From NCBI GenBank assembly GCA_050955105.1, contig JBPBQZ010000003.1:10166-74165 (forward strand): 64,000 nt of DNA. Direction: 5' to 3'. The notes under the pieces were generated by a model. It saw nothing but the letters and a program-made list of their open reading frames with translations. It ran no database searches and was not told the DNA's origin. Both the position numbers and the translations under genes were made by a program. Positions 62,374 through 64,000 of the stretch are shown here, one piece after another (within the stretch, counting starts at the first letter, position 1; every line of letters starts with the position of its first letter). Source of the stretch: JBPBQZ01 sp050955105 (GTDB lineage Bacteria > Pseudomonadota > Gammaproteobacteria > Burkholderiales > Burkholderiaceae).

Positions 62374-63093
62374 TTACTGCGGTTCGCTGCCACACACCAG
62401 CGGCAATTTGCCTTTGGGAGCGGCATCTGGCTGCGGGTTCGCGGGGGCCTGTTGCGACGAAAGCCATGCGGCGACCGCGCTGACATCGCGAGTCGTCAGG
62501 CGCGTGGCAATTTGCTGCATGCAATCGGGCGCGTTGGCGTGACGCACACCGGAGCGCCAGGCGCCCAATTGCGCGCTGATGTAATCGGAGTGCAAGCCGA
62601 CCAGGCCGGGAATGCCCGGCTCGGTGCCCATCAAATGAGCGCCGTGGCAGGCCGCACATGCGGGGATGTTGCGGGATGGGTCGCCCTGATAGACCAGCTG
62701 CTTGCCGTAATCAACCGTTGCATCCGATACCACCGGGGTTTCCGGCGCCGGGTAGGGCGGCCGCTGACTCGAGAAATAATCGGCGATCTGATGCAGATAA
62801 TCGTCGCTCATGTACGTCATCAGATAGTTCATCTGTGGGTAGCGGCGCCGGCCATCGCGAAAATTCTTCAACTGATTGAACAGGTATCCCGCGGGCTTGC
62901 CCGCCAGACGCGGGAAATAATCATTGTCCGTGCCCTGGCCCTGTACACCGTGGCAGGCGGCGCATGCGGCCGTCCGCGCCTGAATGGTGCCCGGATGGAG
63001 CATTTGTACATCGGCCGGCGAAGCGCCGAAGGCACCGGCTGCGCTCGTCAGCATGCAGACCAGCAGCGGGAAAAAGATGCGTCTTGGGGACAC
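62374..63093 (-). CDS. Di-heme cytochrome c (c4-like)
   Basis: A 239-residue periplasmic cytochrome with two CAACH sites, the first at residues 44-48, the second about 115 residues later in a repeated fold, as in cytochrome c4. Residues 1-23 are a signal peptide. The GTG at 63093 is preferred because ATGGAG ends 6 bases before it; the ATG inside that ribosome site (63105) has no site of its own. It probably shuttles electrons between the tri-heme cytochrome or bc1 complex and a terminal oxidase. Confidence 0.88.
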   Translation of the reverse strand: MSPRRIFFPLLVCMLTSAAGAFGASPADVQMLHPGTIQARTAACAACHGVQGQGTDNDYFPRLAGKPAGYLFNQLKNFRDGRRRYPQMNYLMTYMSDDYLHQIADYFSSQRPPYPAPETPVVSDATVDYGKQLVYQGDPSRNIPACAACHGAHLMGTEPGIPGLVGLHSDYISAQLGAWRSGVRHANAPDCMQQIATRLTTRDVSAVAAWLSSQQAPANPQPDAAPKGKLPLVCGSEPQ

Positions 63094-63377
63094 GCGACAC
63101 TCCATAAATCGACGAACGAGACGGGCTTTGAGTGGCCCGATCATGCGGCAGCCGCGCTGCGACGCAGCATTCTATCACCGGCGAATAAAGCTTGGCCACC
63201 GAACCTAAGTCCCCGCTTACTGGGCCGTTGCGTAAAAACCCGCGGCACATCGTCGAGGAAACGCGGGTTCTGGATCGCAATCCGCAAACGTAGGAATTTT
63301 CTCTTTTTGACAATTGCGTCCGTGACGCGTGTTCGAGCACTTGATAATGACCGACCCCCGACGTGAGAGAGACATCG

Positions 63378-64000
63378 ATGGAAGAATTTCCTCCTAGCCG
63401 GCAGGATTCCGTGCGCGTGATGTTGCTGGATGACCATCCAGTCGTACGATGCGGATTCGAAAGGCGTTTGCGCCGCGAGCCCGACCTCGACATAGCCGGT
63501 GCGTTCGCCAGCAGTCGAGAATTGATGGCGGCCCTGCGCCGTGGCGCGTGTGATGTTGTGGTACTCGATTATTTGCTGTTGATCGACGATATCGACGGCG
63601 CCTTGCTGATTCGTCATCTGCGTATCCTGCATCCGACCGTGCGTATCCTCGTCAGCACTTCCTATGTCAATGCCCCGACTATCTCTGCCTGTCTGCGTGC
63701 CGGCGCCACTGGATTCTTCTGTAAGTCGGAGAAGCTCGACGAGTTGGTTTATGCCATCCGCACCGTTGCGCGCGGTAACGAATACTTGGGTCGTGAGGCG
63801 CGCGGCGCGCTCGGCCGGGCAAGCGCAGAGGGCGGCATTGCCAGTCCGTTGGGAGAGGCAGGCCTGACCCTGAAGGAACTCGAGGTCGTCAGGTGCTGCC
63901 TGCACGGAATGTCGGTAACGCTGATCGCCCGCAAATTTCGCCGCAGTGTCAAGACTGTCAGCGGTCACAAAGTAGCCGCTTACAGAAAGCTGGGCATTGA
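63378..64000 (+). CDS. Response regulator, NarL/RcsB-like (3' truncated)
   Basis: At least 207 residues, open to the window edge. The receiver domain has the acidic pocket LLDDHPVVR, phospho-acceptor Asp64 (VVLDYLL), and Lys116 (FFCKSEK). The LuxR-type helix-turn-helix starts near 163 (LTLKELEVVRCCLHGMSVTLIA) with RRSVKTVSGHK, which resembles RcsB (KTISSQK). It would be the output half of a two-component or phosphorelay system; the sensor is not in view. A TTGACA (63307-63312) lies upstream without a fitting -10. Confidence 0.87.
   Translation, partial: MEEFPPSRQDSVRVMLLDDHPVVRCGFERRLRREPDLDIAGAFASSRELMAALRRGACDVVVLDYLLLIDDIDGALLIRHLRILHPTVRILVSTSYVNAPTISACLRAGATGFFCKSEKLDELVYAIRTVARGNEYLGREARGALGRASAEGGIASPLGEAGLTLKELEVVRCCLHGMSVTLIARKFRRSVKTVSGHKVAAYRKLGI

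Noticed and set aside
63307..63348. TTGACA with GATAAT as promoter of the response regulator
   Set aside because: The spacing is 30 bp, far from 17; either box may be real but not as a pair.

Overview
The window is one gene-dense, high-GC piece of bacterial chromosome. Gene content and order point to a betaproteobacterium of the Burkholderiaceae. The supporting blocks are dusB-fis-purH-ruvCAB, amgK-murU divergent from lptD-surA-pdxA-rsmA, the miaB-phoH-ybeY...corC-lnt-glyQS series, rplM-rpsI-erpA, a short 77-residue Fis and a class A RNase P RNA. I cannot name the species. Many proteins carry Ala/Pro/Thr/Gly-rich tails or loops that their families usually lack. I see no insertion sequence, prophage, CRISPR array, tRNA or rRNA gene.

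Layout. 1-297: end of a cardiolipin synthase. 477-6625: a beta-oxidation operon (TetR repressor, acyl-CoA dehydrogenase, hydroxyacyl-CoA dehydrogenase/enoyl-CoA hydratase, thiolase) behind a sigma70 promoter whose start point lies in a 12-bp palindrome. 6675-8667: fdhD, a nitrate-reductase-associated protein and an acyl-CoA thioesterase. 8901-11985: an Atm1-type ABC exporter and a long HypT-like LysR regulator. 12041-17630: a doubtful orphan ORF, then gdhA and the glutamate/aspartate importer gltIJKL, a uptake-plus-deamination unit with leader and intergenic RNA signals. 17682-20747: YafJ-type amidotransferase, pyrC, rnpB and an OsmC-like protein. 20857-22657: a candidate small RNA, the strong rplM-rpsI promoter, rplM, rpsI and erpA with two clear terminators. 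22720-26142: anmK, tyrS and a histidine phosphatase.

26139-37401 is a long minus-strand series: amgK, murU, pepP, a ubiH-like hydroxylase, dusB, fis, purH, ruvC, ruvA, ruvB and an MpaB-type oxygenase gene that overlaps the ruvB end. 37582-43102 is the forward outer-membrane/cofactor/ribosome operon lptD-surA-pdxA-rsmA. 43130-55390 is a second long minus-strand series, from miaB down to gloA, covering tRNA modification, YbeY/PhoH, envelope lipid and lipoprotein synthesis, glycyl-tRNA synthetase and heptose synthesis.

55677-59226 is the least understood part: a tight three-gene unit (acyl-CoA-dehydrogenase-like flavoprotein without the usual catalytic Glu, NodS-like methyltransferase, family-2 glycosyltransferase) followed by a ferritin-like diiron protein. 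It is my best candidate for an undescribed pathway. 59201-63093 holds an RhlE-type helicase with a disordered tail and a two-gene c-type cytochrome operon. 63378-64000 is a RcsB-like response regulator cut off by the window edge.

Functional threads: peptidoglycan recycling (AnmK, then AmgK and MurU), glutamate uptake and catabolism, fatty-acid oxidation, envelope assembly (LptD, SurA, Lnt, PlsC, GmhB), and RNA maturation (RNase P, MiaB, YbeY, DusB, RsmA, RhlE).
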